Shown here: piece by piece, positions 1 to 7,080 of the stretch
Layout of the letters: each line of letters starts with the position of its first letter
How positions within the stretch are numbered: the first letter of the stretch is position 1
Origin: JBCDJG01 sp038748065
GTDB taxonomy: Bacteria > Pseudomonadota > Gammaproteobacteria > Pseudomonadales > Halieaceae
Length of the DNA stretch: 25,627 bases
Direction of reading: 5' to 3'
NCBI GenBank assembly: GCA_038748065.1
Contig: JBCDJG010000063.1
Location: forward strand, 1 to 25,627
The notes under the pieces: model-generated
Seen by the model: the letters and a program-made list of their open reading frames with translations, nothing else
What the model was told of the DNA's origin: nothing
Databases searched by the model: none
Position numbers and translations under genes: made by a program

Positions 1-563
<563 letters not shown>

Positions 564-571
564 GCTTCGAG

Positions 572-598
572 TCGCTCCCGCCGCTTGTGCGGGAGCGA
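572..598 (+). terminator. Hairpin terminator after rpoD
   Basis: A perfect 10-bp inverted repeat, TCGCTCCCGC / GCGGGAGCGA, with a 7-nt loop begins 8 bases after the rpoD stop. The following T-tract is poor (TAATCCTC). The hairpin lies between two convergent genes (rpoD and the porin ending at 605), so it may stop transcription from both sides. Confidence 0.65.
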
Positions 599-604
599 TA
601 ATCC

Positions 605-2038
605 TCAATCCTCCAGCGGGAAGTTCACCTTTAGCGAGAACTGCACGCGCACGTCGTAACCGTCTGCGCCGCTGATATCGTTGCGCTCTCCCCAGGCCAG
701 TTCGCCGCCCATCAGCACGCCCTTGCGCGGATAATGCAGCAGGTTCACCTGAGCGATGGAGCCGTCTTCGAACTCGTCCTCACCCTGTCCACGGGTCGTA
801 TCCAGTCGCACCGTGCTCCAGCCAAAGGACGAGGACCATTTCTCGTTCCAGTAGTGATCATAGTAGGCAACGATGCCCAGTAGCGGCACCGCTACTGCTT
901 CGTTATTGGTTGCAGTCGCCTTGCGGGGTGCGATATCCAGACCACCGTCGTTCAGGTAGTTGCCGATACCCTCGCCGTAGACCAGCTGCAGCTTCAGCTT
1001 GTCCTGGCCCCAGGTGTTGATGACGGTACTGGTGTTAATACCCCAGCCAAATTCGGAGTCCTTCTGCCCAGTATCGAGTCGCTCAAAGCCCAGCTTTCGC
1101 GCAATGCCGGCGACCTGATAGTGGCCCCATTCCGTGTTGTTGCGCCAACGCATGGTGAGATCGGGTATGTCATTGTATTTCTGGAACACGTCGTCAACAG
1201 TGCTGCCGCAGTTAATATCAATGCAGTCGTCGCGAAAGCGGCCAACGGTCAGCGAGGTGTCCGGGTCCTCCAGCGATATCGCGAACTCGTCTTCGCCAAT
1301 CTGCCAGGAATAGCGGATCTGCTGATTGCGATAGAAGACCATGCCGGTGGGGCCCCAGTAGTCGATCGTATTGGGGAATACATCGGCATCCATAAAGTTG
1401 GACCAGTACTGGCCCATACCTAAGTCGTTCCAGGTGACCCAGGCATGGCGCAGGCGCGGCGTGGTCTGGCCCGCGTCACCGCCTACACCAAACAGCTCCG
1501 CTTCCAGCAGAGCGCTGAAGGTGCCGACATCGGTTTCGATATCACTTTTAACGCCCAGGCGAGACTGACGCACGCTGAACACGAATTCGCCATCCCGGCC
1601 ATAGAAGCCATCCTGGGTTGGGATAGTCGTTACCCGAAGGGTGTCATTCCAATCGGGATCTACCCGTTTGAAATCGTAAATGGCATCAGCCATGACGAAG
1701 CCATAGACCTCGAGATTGGGGAGCGTGACAGGCTCGGGGGGCTCTTCGACAGAGGGCGCCTGGTGGGCCTCTTTTTGAGCCGCGGCGACGGCGCTTTCGT
1801 CGGCGCTGATAACCCTTTCTTCCAGCGGCTGCCCGGTCTTCAGCCGCTGCAGCTCCGATTCCATGGCCTCCAGCATTTTCTGCTGCTGCTCCATGGCGGC
1901 CTTCTGACGCTGCAGTTGCTCTTCGAGCATGCGGATGCGGTCGGCATCACTGGCGGCATGCAGGTTAAGCGAGGTGGAGGCCAGGGCTACCGCAACGGGC
2001 AATAGCCACTGCCTGCGTAGTTCAGCCCTCAAGCTCAC
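605..2038 (-). CDS. DcaP-like outer-membrane porin with N-terminal coiled coil
   Basis: The protein has 477 aa. A signal peptide (RRQWLLPVAVALASTSLNLHAA) is followed by a heptad-like coiled coil at about residues 33-70 (DRIRMLEEQLQRQKAAMEQQ), then a beta-rich barrel from about 105 to the end. The barrel shows DcaP-family features: LPNLEVYGFVMADAIYDF, FSVRQSRLGVKSD, TPRLRHAWVTW and NTIDYWGP. DcaP proteins are trimeric channels for small anionic (dicarboxylate) solutes in Acinetobacter; the substrate here is unknown. The annotated GTG start overlaps the stop of the glutaminase gene as GTGA. The AAGGAG sequence lies directly on that GTG, and a TTG two codons downstream (2032-2030) would have better spacing, so the true start may be there. 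Translational coupling to the glutaminase is likely either way. Confidence 0.88.
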   Translation of the reverse strand: MSLRAELRRQWLLPVAVALASTSLNLHAASDADRIRMLEEQLQRQKAAMEQQQKMLEAMESELQRLKTGQPLEERVISADESAVAAAQKEAHQAPSVEEPPEPVTLPNLEVYGFVMADAIYDFKRVDPDWNDTLRVTTIPTQDGFYGRDGEFVFSVRQSRLGVKSDIETDVGTFSALLEAELFGVGGDAGQTTPRLRHAWVTWNDLGMGQYWSNFMDADVFPNTIDYWGPTGMVFYRNQQIRYSWQIGEDEFAISLEDPDTSLTVGRFRDDCIDINCGSTVDDVFQKYNDIPDLTMRWRNNTEWGHYQVAGIARKLGFERLDTGQKDSEFGWGINTSTVINTWGQDKLKLQLVYGEGIGNYLNDGGLDIAPRKATATNNEAVAVPLLGIVAYYDHYWNEKWSSSFGWSTVRLDTTRGQGEDEFEDGSIAQVNLLHYPRKGVLMGGELAWGERNDISGADGYDVRVQFSLKVNFPLED

Positions 2039-3042
2039 TCCTTGTTGATCTTGAACAGGCTCAGGCCCAATTCATCGGAGATATGTTGAATCGCAAGCAG
2101 AGAGCGCACGCTGTTGCCGGCGACATTCAGGCGAGGCGAAAAGCCCACGATGGCCATTTCGCCCGGCACCACGGCAACAATGCCACCGCCCACCCCGGTC
2201 TTTGCCGGGAGGCCGGCCTGGTAGGCCCAGATGCCAACCTCGTCGTAAAAGCCTGCCATCAGCATGACAGCCAACAGCTCATCAACATTTTCTTTACTCA
2301 TGACCTTGTCGCCGGTCTTCGGATTGACGCCCCAGTTCGCGAGGGTCGCGCCCATCATTGCCAACTGCTTCGCGCTCACACCCACAGAGCCCTGCTTGGT
2401 ATAGACGTCTGTTGCCTCCAGTGGCTCGCTGTACAAGCGCCCGTAGTTATACAGCAGGTGGGCGATAGCACGGTTACGGAAGTTCGTTTCCGCCTCAGAG
2501 ACGTACACGTCGTCCAGCAGCTTCAGCTCCTCACCGGCAAAGGCGCTGTAGCCATCCAGGATAATCTGCCACCGTTCATCGGCGTCTTTCGCCTCGAGCA
2601 TGCTGACCGCGGCGATCGCGCCCGCGTTAACCAGCGGGTTCCGTGAGCGCTGCTCATTCATTTCTATCGCGATAATCGAGTTGAAAGGCATGCCCGTTGG
2701 CTCTACGCCAATCTTGTCGTGAATTGCATCGACGCCCTGTTCTTCCATCACCAGGGCTGCGGTGAAAGGCTTGGCCACTGACTGAATAGAGAATTTGTGG
2801 TCTACATCCCCCGCGGCATAGGTCGCGCCATCGCGGGTGATGATTACCACGCCAAACAGGCTGGAATCCACCTCGTCGAGCACTGGGATGTAATTGGCGT
2901 TGGCGCCCTCGTCATTGTCCTTGAACTTCGCGTGGGCTTCGTCTACCAGCGCCTGGTAGTCCACCTGTGCCAGAGAGACGGGCGCGAGGAAAAGGGCCAG
3001 CAGCGCAAAAAGCAGGAATGAAGATAGTCTGGTTGAGTTCAC
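2035..3042 (-). CDS. glsA: Periplasmic glutaminase (GlsA/YbaS family, serine-dependent beta-lactamase-like fold)
   Basis: The predicted reaction is hydrolysis of L-glutamine to L-glutamate and ammonia. The family signature is clear: FSIQSVAKPF carries the S-x-x-K catalytic pair (about Ser88/Lys91), followed by GVEPTGMPFNS, RNPLVNAGAIA, NYGRLYSEPLE and the Gly-rich LPAKTGVGGGIVAVVPG. I chose the GTG at 3042 because it has a good ribosome site (AGAGGTG, about 5 nt upstream) and gives an ideal signal peptide, VNSTRLSSFLLFALLALFLAPVSLAQ. The longer reading to 3129 only adds an unlikely extension. The mature enzyme should therefore be periplasmic, unlike the cytoplasmic E. coli paralogues. The stop overlaps the start of the DcaP-like porin by four bases (GTGA), so the two genes form an operon. 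Length is about 335 aa, slightly above the family core because of the signal peptide. Confidence 0.93.
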   Translation of the reverse strand: MNSTRLSSFLLFALLALFLAPVSLAQVDYQALVDEAHAKFKDNDEGANANYIPVLDEVDSSLFGVVIITRDGATYAAGDVDHKFSIQSVAKPFTAALVMEEQGVDAIHDKIGVEPTGMPFNSIIAIEMNEQRSRNPLVNAGAIAAVSMLEAKDADERWQIILDGYSAFAGEELKLLDDVYVSEAETNFRNRAIAHLLYNYGRLYSEPLEATDVYTKQGSVGVSAKQLAMMGATLANWGVNPKTGDKVMSKENVDELLAVMLMAGFYDEVGIWAYQAGLPAKTGVGGGIVAVVPGEMAIVGFSPRLNVAGNSVRSLLAIQHISDELGLSLFKINKE

Positions 3043-3091
3043 CGTACACCTCTTATGCTTGTTAGTTATTGGGCAGCCAACTCGGGGGCTT

Positions 3092-3116
3092 AATCTGTAT
3101 CTTGCCCATACAGGTT
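3092..3116. repeat. Inverted repeat upstream of the glutaminase gene
   Basis: CTGTAT / ATACAG is a perfect 6-bp dyad around a 7-nt spacer. It extends to 9 bp with one G-T pair (AATCTGTAT ... ATACAGGTT). It sits 50-75 bp upstream of the glutaminase GTG, in the 113-bp gap after the M15 peptidase stop. It could be an operator or a weak hairpin, and no clean -35/-10 pair was recognised beside it. Confidence 0.3.
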
Positions 3117-3155
3117 TAGCACAAATCACAAAAATTCCCAGCTGGCTTATCGCGA

Positions 3156-4079
3156 TTACCAGCGCGCGCGAAAACCTCGGGTATCAACATGTATGTAGCC
3201 GCCATGATGCCTGTTGGGGTAGTAGCGACCGACACCGCCAACGAGTGTTGAGTACCGTGGCCGGGCCTTCAGCTCCGTGACGATACGGTACAAATGGTCC
3301 ACGTCGCCGGCATTGCTTAAACCATCACCGTTGATGTCGTCCATTCGCCCGTCACCATCAACGTCCACGTAAAAATCAAAGGCATCACCATAGACATGCC
3401 GCGAGTTAGGTATGTTGCCAATCCGACGGTTGTAGTACGGCGTGCGGTAAGCGCTAATCATGCCAAGCGAGCGTACGGGGTAACCCAAACGCTGCAACTC
3501 TTCGACGATGCCTTCCAGGAGTATGAGCAGTGCACTGTCCAGAACGAGATACTTGGGATAGCCAGAGGCTTGCTTGCACAAAAATTGGCCCAGCGTGAAG
3601 TGCTCGCTAATCGCTAAATCGGCACCCTCCTCAGACACTTCAAAAAACGCCTCGGGCGCACTGTAGAAGTGCGCATAATCCGGGTGCGGATGCGCCGCCG
3701 GTTCCGGGCCAATGACATAGTCACCTACTTGTCCGTCGCGGATGTCGCTGGCGGGCCGGCCAACGTAGAGACTCAGCTCCCGGCGCTCGCTGCTGGACAG
3801 ATGATCAATCACGAGCGCATAAATGCCGGGCTCCACCGGCGCGACCACCTGCCATTGCGCGGCATCGCGCCGCCCCGCGTCGCGGCCATCAAGTAGGAGG
3901 CGGGTCTGTTCAATATCTGCAGGCAAGGTGAGCGCAATCGTCTCACCGGGAGCCGCAAACAGGCTGAAGTGCCCGGACGGCAATTCCGCGCCATCAAGCG
4001 CCAGAGATAGGCCACTAGCGCCTATCGGAAATAGCGCGAGGCAAGCGGAGATCATGCGCGTTGCCAGGTAACGAATCAC
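3156..4079 (-). CDS. Secreted M15-type peptidase with Ig-like N-domain and EF-hand-like calcium loop
   Basis: The 307-aa exported protein (N-terminus MIRYLATRMISACLALFPIGASG) has two parts. Residues about 22-110 form a beta-rich, Ig-like region. Residues about 150-307 resemble the M15A / M15_3 zinc D-Ala-D-Ala carboxypeptidase fold: FTLGQFLCKQ, LDSALLILLEGIVEELQRLG, SAYRTPYYNRRIG, the HxxxxxxD zinc motif in SRHVYGDAFDF (His228, Asp235) and the third ligand in YIHVD (His297). The expected substrate is peptidoglycan stem or cross-linking peptides in the periplasm. Between the zinc motifs lies an acidic Ca-binding-type loop, DVDGDGRMDDINGDGLSN (239-256), resembling EF-hand or dockerin loops. The start at 4079 is GTG, with AAGGA about 12 nt upstream, so it is not certain. 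An in-frame ATG at residue 9 is the alternative. The protein is divergent from the small secreted ORF at 4177. Confidence 0.82.
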   Translation of the reverse strand: MIRYLATRMISACLALFPIGASGLSLALDGAELPSGHFSLFAAPGETIALTLPADIEQTRLLLDGRDAGRRDAAQWQVVAPVEPGIYALVIDHLSSSERRELSLYVGRPASDIRDGQVGDYVIGPEPAAHPHPDYAHFYSAPEAFFEVSEEGADLAISEHFTLGQFLCKQASGYPKYLVLDSALLILLEGIVEELQRLGYPVRSLGMISAYRTPYYNRRIGNIPNSRHVYGDAFDFYVDVDGDGRMDDINGDGLSNAGDVDHLYRIVTELKARPRYSTLVGGVGRYYPNRHHGGYIHVDTRGFRARW

Positions 4080-4176
4080 CTACGGTTTTCCTTCTGTCCA
4101 GGTGTTGGCCCGACCAGTGTAATGCATGTCCAGTGGCATAACAGACAGCGAAATAGAGCAATGCTAAGGTATGACT

Positions 4177-4560
4177 ATGGATCGGTCAGCCACTCTATGC
4201 CTGTGCTGCATGGCACTCATTTTTTCGCTGAACACGCTAGCGCAAAACACGTGTTTCACGGGAACGACCGGCACCACCATTTGCAGCACCTCCAGCGGCG
4301 TCATACACGGCAACACAAACAGCGTCGGCAACAGCGTCTATCGCGATAGCCGCGGCAACCGCCTGGATATGCAAACGGATCGTCGCGGCACCGCACGGGT
4401 AGAGACAGCGAACGGTGAAGTGGTTAATTGGAGCCAGCAGGTACTGGGCGAGAAAAAATACCCTGAGACCGTAAAGCGCGAGGGTATCGCACCGCCACAT
4501 CCGGCAGATCTGCGGCCGCCAATCCCCCTGGACACCTGGCTACAGCGAGCGCATCCCTAG
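4177..4560 (+). CDS. Small secreted protein of unknown function
   Basis: The protein has 127 aa and I do not recognise its family. It has a clear signal peptide (MDRSATLCLCCMALIFSLNTLAQ) followed by two cysteines in a Thr/Gly/Ser-rich stretch (NTCFTGTTGTTICSTSSG). A motif, GNTNSVGNSVYRDSRGNRLD, then leads into a proline-rich tail (IAPPHPADLRPPIPLDTW). The two Cys could form one disulfide in the periplasm. I chose the ATG at 4177 over the one at 4171 because AAGG at 4166-4169 has proper spacing only to the second. The gene is isolated: it diverges from the M15 peptidase and converges on the porin at 4614. Confidence 0.7.
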   Translation: MDRSATLCLCCMALIFSLNTLAQNTCFTGTTGTTICSTSSGVIHGNTNSVGNSVYRDSRGNRLDMQTDRRGTARVETANGEVVNWSQQVLGEKKYPETVKREGIAPPHPADLRPPIPLDTWLQRAHP

Positions 4561-4613
4561 ACGCAATAAAAGCTACCGCCCAGTCCAGCTCCAGGCAGCG
4601 CGCAGAGACGCCC

Positions 4614-5966
4614 CTAAAAGTAATAGCCGAAGTTAAGGTTCAGGCGATAGTGGCGATCTCGATTGCCGGCGACCCCAAAGTCTCCCACGCCATCGACGCG
4701 CGAATAGTCGTCGCCCTCGTTACCAACGAAGAAGTTGCCCCGCGCCCACGCCATATCCGTATAGACGTACCAGGCACCGGCGGTCCAGGCTGCACCCAGT
4801 ACGGCCAGGTCGCTGTCAAATTGACCACGGGCCTCCTTCAGGATGGTGCTGTACTCAGCGTAGGGTCGCACGGAATCCAGCCAGGGGATATCGCCGGTCT
4901 CGATAAGGTAGCTGAGAGATAGCGCTGGCAGCCAGGCCTCGGTGGCAACGGGCCAGGCAAAATCATAGGCGCCCAGAGGTATGAGTTCGTCGCTGTTCCA
5001 CGGGTTGTCGGCGTCGATGTCGAAGCCGTAGCGCGTGAGCTGCAGCGCCAGTGCCCAAGGACCCCGACGGTTAATCGCGTGCAGTGACGCGGCCCAGTGC
5101 TCACCATCATCAACACGGCTGCCATCCAGCTGGCCCCACTGCAGCGAGACCCCGATATCACTCTCCCAGCTGTCGCTGCGCAGCTTGCGAATAGCACGCA
5201 GATTCGCCTGATTCGCCTCGCGATAGCCGCTGCGGCGCACATCAAAGCTAACATCGCCCTCCTCTGATATGGTCTCGCGCCAGCGCACCGGATCGTTGCC
5301 GTAGCGCGTACTGTCTTCGCTGCGACCGGAAAAGTTCGGCTCTGAGCGCCAGAAGTAGGCAAGGTCCCAGTCCCAGTCATCGCCGCGATGGCTGTACTTC
5401 ACACCCAGGTCGGAGTCATCCGCCAGTCCGACATAATAGTGCTGGTCAAAGAACCAGCTATGGGAGAGACCAAAGGGTCCCGGCCCGAAGGGCACCCGCG
5501 TCATGCCGACCTCTACCTGGGCGTTTTCGTCCCAGCGATAGCCAAGCCACGCCGTATGCAGAAAGCTGTAGCTTTTGCCCGCATCTGCCGGGTACCAGCG
5601 ATACTGCAGGCGACCGATCCACGGCCCGGCATCCAGTGCAGCCTCGAGGCGGAAGGTATCCAGCTCCACGTTGCCGCCGTCACCACCGCGACTGGGGCCG
5701 CCATCAGTGCCCTCATAGCTGCCATAGACGTAGTTGACACGCATGGCGCCGCCGATACGCAGCGGGCCCAGCCGAATACCAGAGGGCCGCGCGGCCTGGC
5801 TTCCCGCCCGCGCCCTGGCCAATTCCTGGCGGGCTTCAGTCAGTTCAGCTTCGAGTTCCGCTACCCGTTGCTCCAGGGTAGCGACGGTATCCGATTCGGC
5901 GAGCGTATAAGCAGGACAAGCGAGGCCGAGAATGAGTACGGCCGGACATAGATCAGCGAGGCGCAT
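4614..5966 (-). CDS. Outer-membrane porin with N-terminal coiled coil (OprP/phosphate-selective-porin-like)
   Basis: The protein has 450 aa. The signal peptide (MRLADLCPAVLILGLACPAYTLAES) precedes a short coiled coil (TVATLEQRVAELEAELTEAR, about 27-55). An antiparallel beta-barrel follows with alternating aromatic strands (FRLEAALDAGPWIGRLQYRWY, FSFLHTAWLGYRW), ending in the classic C-terminal beta-signal RLNLNFGYYF with terminal Phe for BAM recognition. The layout resembles the phosphate-selective porin O/P group, although the solute cannot be read from the sequence. AGGA lies 9-10 nt upstream of the ATG. It is distinct from the DcaP-like porin at 605, and the two do not look like recent duplicates. 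It lies downstream of the 63-aa gene with a 111-bp gap that contains a hairpin. Confidence 0.85.
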   Translation of the reverse strand: MRLADLCPAVLILGLACPAYTLAESDTVATLEQRVAELEAELTEARQELARARAGSQAARPSGIRLGPLRIGGAMRVNYVYGSYEGTDGGPSRGGDGGNVELDTFRLEAALDAGPWIGRLQYRWYPADAGKSYSFLHTAWLGYRWDENAQVEVGMTRVPFGPGPFGLSHSWFFDQHYYVGLADDSDLGVKYSHRGDDWDWDLAYFWRSEPNFSGRSEDSTRYGNDPVRWRETISEEGDVSFDVRRSGYREANQANLRAIRKLRSDSWESDIGVSLQWGQLDGSRVDDGEHWAASLHAINRRGPWALALQLTRYGFDIDADNPWNSDELIPLGAYDFAWPVATEAWLPALSLSYLIETGDIPWLDSVRPYAEYSTILKEARGQFDSDLAVLGAAWTAGAWYVYTDMAWARGNFFVGNEGDDYSRVDGVGDFGVAGNRDRHYRLNLNFGYYF

Positions 5967-6045
5967 GGGGGCGATCCTGGCGAAAGGTTTCTCTCCACCT
6001 TAGGCCGGGATGCGCCGCTTGTCATGGCGCTTCAGTCGATGGCGG

Positions 6046-6069
6046 GTCTGGGACATTGGCCGCCCAGAC
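6046..6069 (-). terminator. Possible hairpin after the 63-aa gene
   Basis: A perfect 7-bp inverted repeat GTCTGGG / CCCAGAC with a 10-nt spacer lies 9 nt past the stop of the 63-aa minus-strand gene. There is no T-tract on that strand, so it may be an attenuating or mRNA-end hairpin rather than a strong terminator. Confidence 0.3.
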
Positions 6070-6077
6070 AGGGACGC

Positions 6078-6269
6078 TTACTTGCGGCGGTTCTTCGCCA
6101 GACGGACGCCAACCACAGCAAGGGAGACGGCCATCGCCGCGAGCACCCAAGGCGCATCAATGGGCACGCCAGTAGCATCGTTGAAAGGTCGTAGAGCTTG
6201 CTCACCCGCGAGTACGGGCAGCGCAGTCAGCAGGCCTGCGCCCGCTGTAATTCGAGTCACTAATTGCAT
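6078..6269 (-). CDS. 63-aa exported small protein with C-terminal CTERM-like membrane anchor
   Basis: The ATG at 6269 has a strong ribosome site (AGGGGAT, 4-5 nt upstream). It gives a 63-aa protein with an N-terminal signal (MQLVTRITAGAGLLTALPVLAG) and then a short linker (EQALRPFNDATG). At the C-terminus are VPIDAPW, one hydrophobic helix (VLAAMAVSLAVVGVRLA) and a basic end, KNRRK. That tripartite end (short motif, helix, Arg/Lys cluster) resembles IPTL/PEP-CTERM type protein-sorting tails processed by exosortase- or rhombosortase-like enzymes. No such protease is in the window. The reading can be extended upstream to a GTG through the hexamer repeat (Arg-Pro repeats), but that start has no ribosome site, so the repeat is most likely 5' leader. 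Confidence 0.6.
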   Translation of the reverse strand: MQLVTRITAGAGLLTALPVLAGEQALRPFNDATGVPIDAPWVLAAMAVSLAVVGVRLAKNRRK

Positions 6270-6284
6270 GATATCCCCTGATAG

Positions 6285-6326
6285 TCTTGGTCTTGGTCTT
6301 GGTCTTGGTCTTGGTCTTGGTCTTGG
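6285..6326. repeat. Hexanucleotide tandem repeat, TCTTGG x7
   Basis: There are seven perfect, uninterrupted copies of TCTTGG (CCAAGA on the minus strand), 42 bp in total. The repeat ends 15 bp upstream of the 63-aa gene start on the minus strand, just before its ribosome site. A pure simple-sequence repeat of this length stands out from the rest of the window. Copy-number change would alter leader or promoter spacing by 6 bp without breaking any frame. Confidence 0.95.
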
Positions 6327-6375
6327 CCCTAGCACTCTTACTCTATCGAAGGCTTAAGGGGCGGTCAATTAATGA

Positions 6376-7080
6376 TCAATCTGCAGGCGTACGCCGGTAA
6401 ATCATGATGTGCTGCCTGGGCAGTCGGTCATCTACGTGCTCCAGCACCAACCCGGCGGCTTTCATCTCCAGTTCCGCCTGGGCGATCGTCATCTTGTGAA
6501 GCGGTTTGATGGGTACAGTAAAGTCCTCGCCGCGATATTCCACGAGGATCACGCGACCGCGCTCGCTGAGTGAGTTCACAATTCCGGCCATTACCTCCGC
6601 CGGATGAGAGAACTCGTGGTAGGCATCGACCAGCAGAACCACATCGACTTCGCCTGCCGGCAGGTTGGGCGAGGTTGCTGTGGCGAGGACCGGTTCCACA
6701 TTATTGACCCCCGCGGCGGGCATGCGCTGCTGAATAATCTCGAGCATCTCGGGCTGGATATCCACCGCCAGCACTTTGCCTTCGGGCACGCGCCGGGCCA
6801 TGGGGAAGCTGAAATAACCAGTACCCGCGCCGATATCCGCCACCGTATCGCCCGGCTCCAGCGGCAGGGCCTGAAGCAGCAAATCGGTGCGCTCCTCTTC
6901 GACACGGCTGTCACGCTCCAACCAACTGGCCCCGCGATGGCCCATGACGTGGGAAATTTCCCGCCCCATGAATACCTTCCCGATGCCGTCGCGGCTCGGC
7001 TTCTTGAAGGTGTAGGGCGAGTCATCGGCCCAGGCACCCGCCGCGAACAGTGCCGCAACCAGAAAAGTCGCTAGTTTCAT
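6376..7080 (-). CDS. Class I SAM-dependent methyltransferase with signal peptide (predicted exported)
   Basis: The protein has 234 aa. The Rossmann methyltransferase motifs are present: motif I VADIGAGTGYF (residues 79-90), the acidic end of strand 2 in AVDIQPEML (about 105), a DVVLLVDAYHEF segment (motif IV region) and GRVILVEYRG. The substrate cannot be inferred. The first 18 residues, MKLATFLVAALFAAGAWA, are a textbook Sec signal peptide, followed by DDSPYTFKKPSRDG. Such exported methyltransferase homologues occur in proteobacteria (COG4798-type), but how SAM would be supplied outside the cytoplasm is unclear. The ATG overlaps the P450 stop as ATGA (7077-7080), so it is the third gene of an ABC-P450-methyltransferase operon. 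Confidence 0.88.
   Translation of the reverse strand: MKLATFLVAALFAAGAWADDSPYTFKKPSRDGIGKVFMGREISHVMGHRGASWLERDSRVEEERTDLLLQALPLEPGDTVADIGAGTGYFSFPMARRVPEGKVLAVDIQPEMLEIIQQRMPAAGVNNVEPVLATATSPNLPAGEVDVVLLVDAYHEFSHPAEVMAGIVNSLSERGRVILVEYRGEDFTVPIKPLHKMTIAQAELEMKAAGLVLEHVDDRLPRQHIMIYRRTPAD

Noticed and set aside
1445..2005. A 186-codon plus-strand frame inside the DcaP-like porin gene.
   Set aside because: It lacks motifs and a ribosome site. The minus-strand porin with signal peptide and coiled coil explains the sequence.
605..5966. The two coiled-coil porins considered as a recent duplication.
   Set aside because: Their barrel sequences and C-termini differ throughout (SLKVNFPLED versus NLNFGYYF), and they belong to different porin groups.
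6285..6326. Hexamer array considered as a small CRISPR-like array.
   Set aside because: The units are contiguous 6-mers without spacers and there are no cas genes. It is a simple-sequence repeat.
6270..6335. Upstream extension of the 63-aa protein through the hexamer repeat (Arg-Pro repeats).
   Set aside because: The upstream GTG has no ribosome site, whereas the ATG at 6269 has AGGGGAT at good distance and a signal peptide beginning right there.
6010..6357. Plus-strand frame with a Gly-Leu repeat at its end.
   Set aside because: The repeat is the complement of the hexamer array, and the remainder is antisense to the 63-aa gene, with no recognisable protein.
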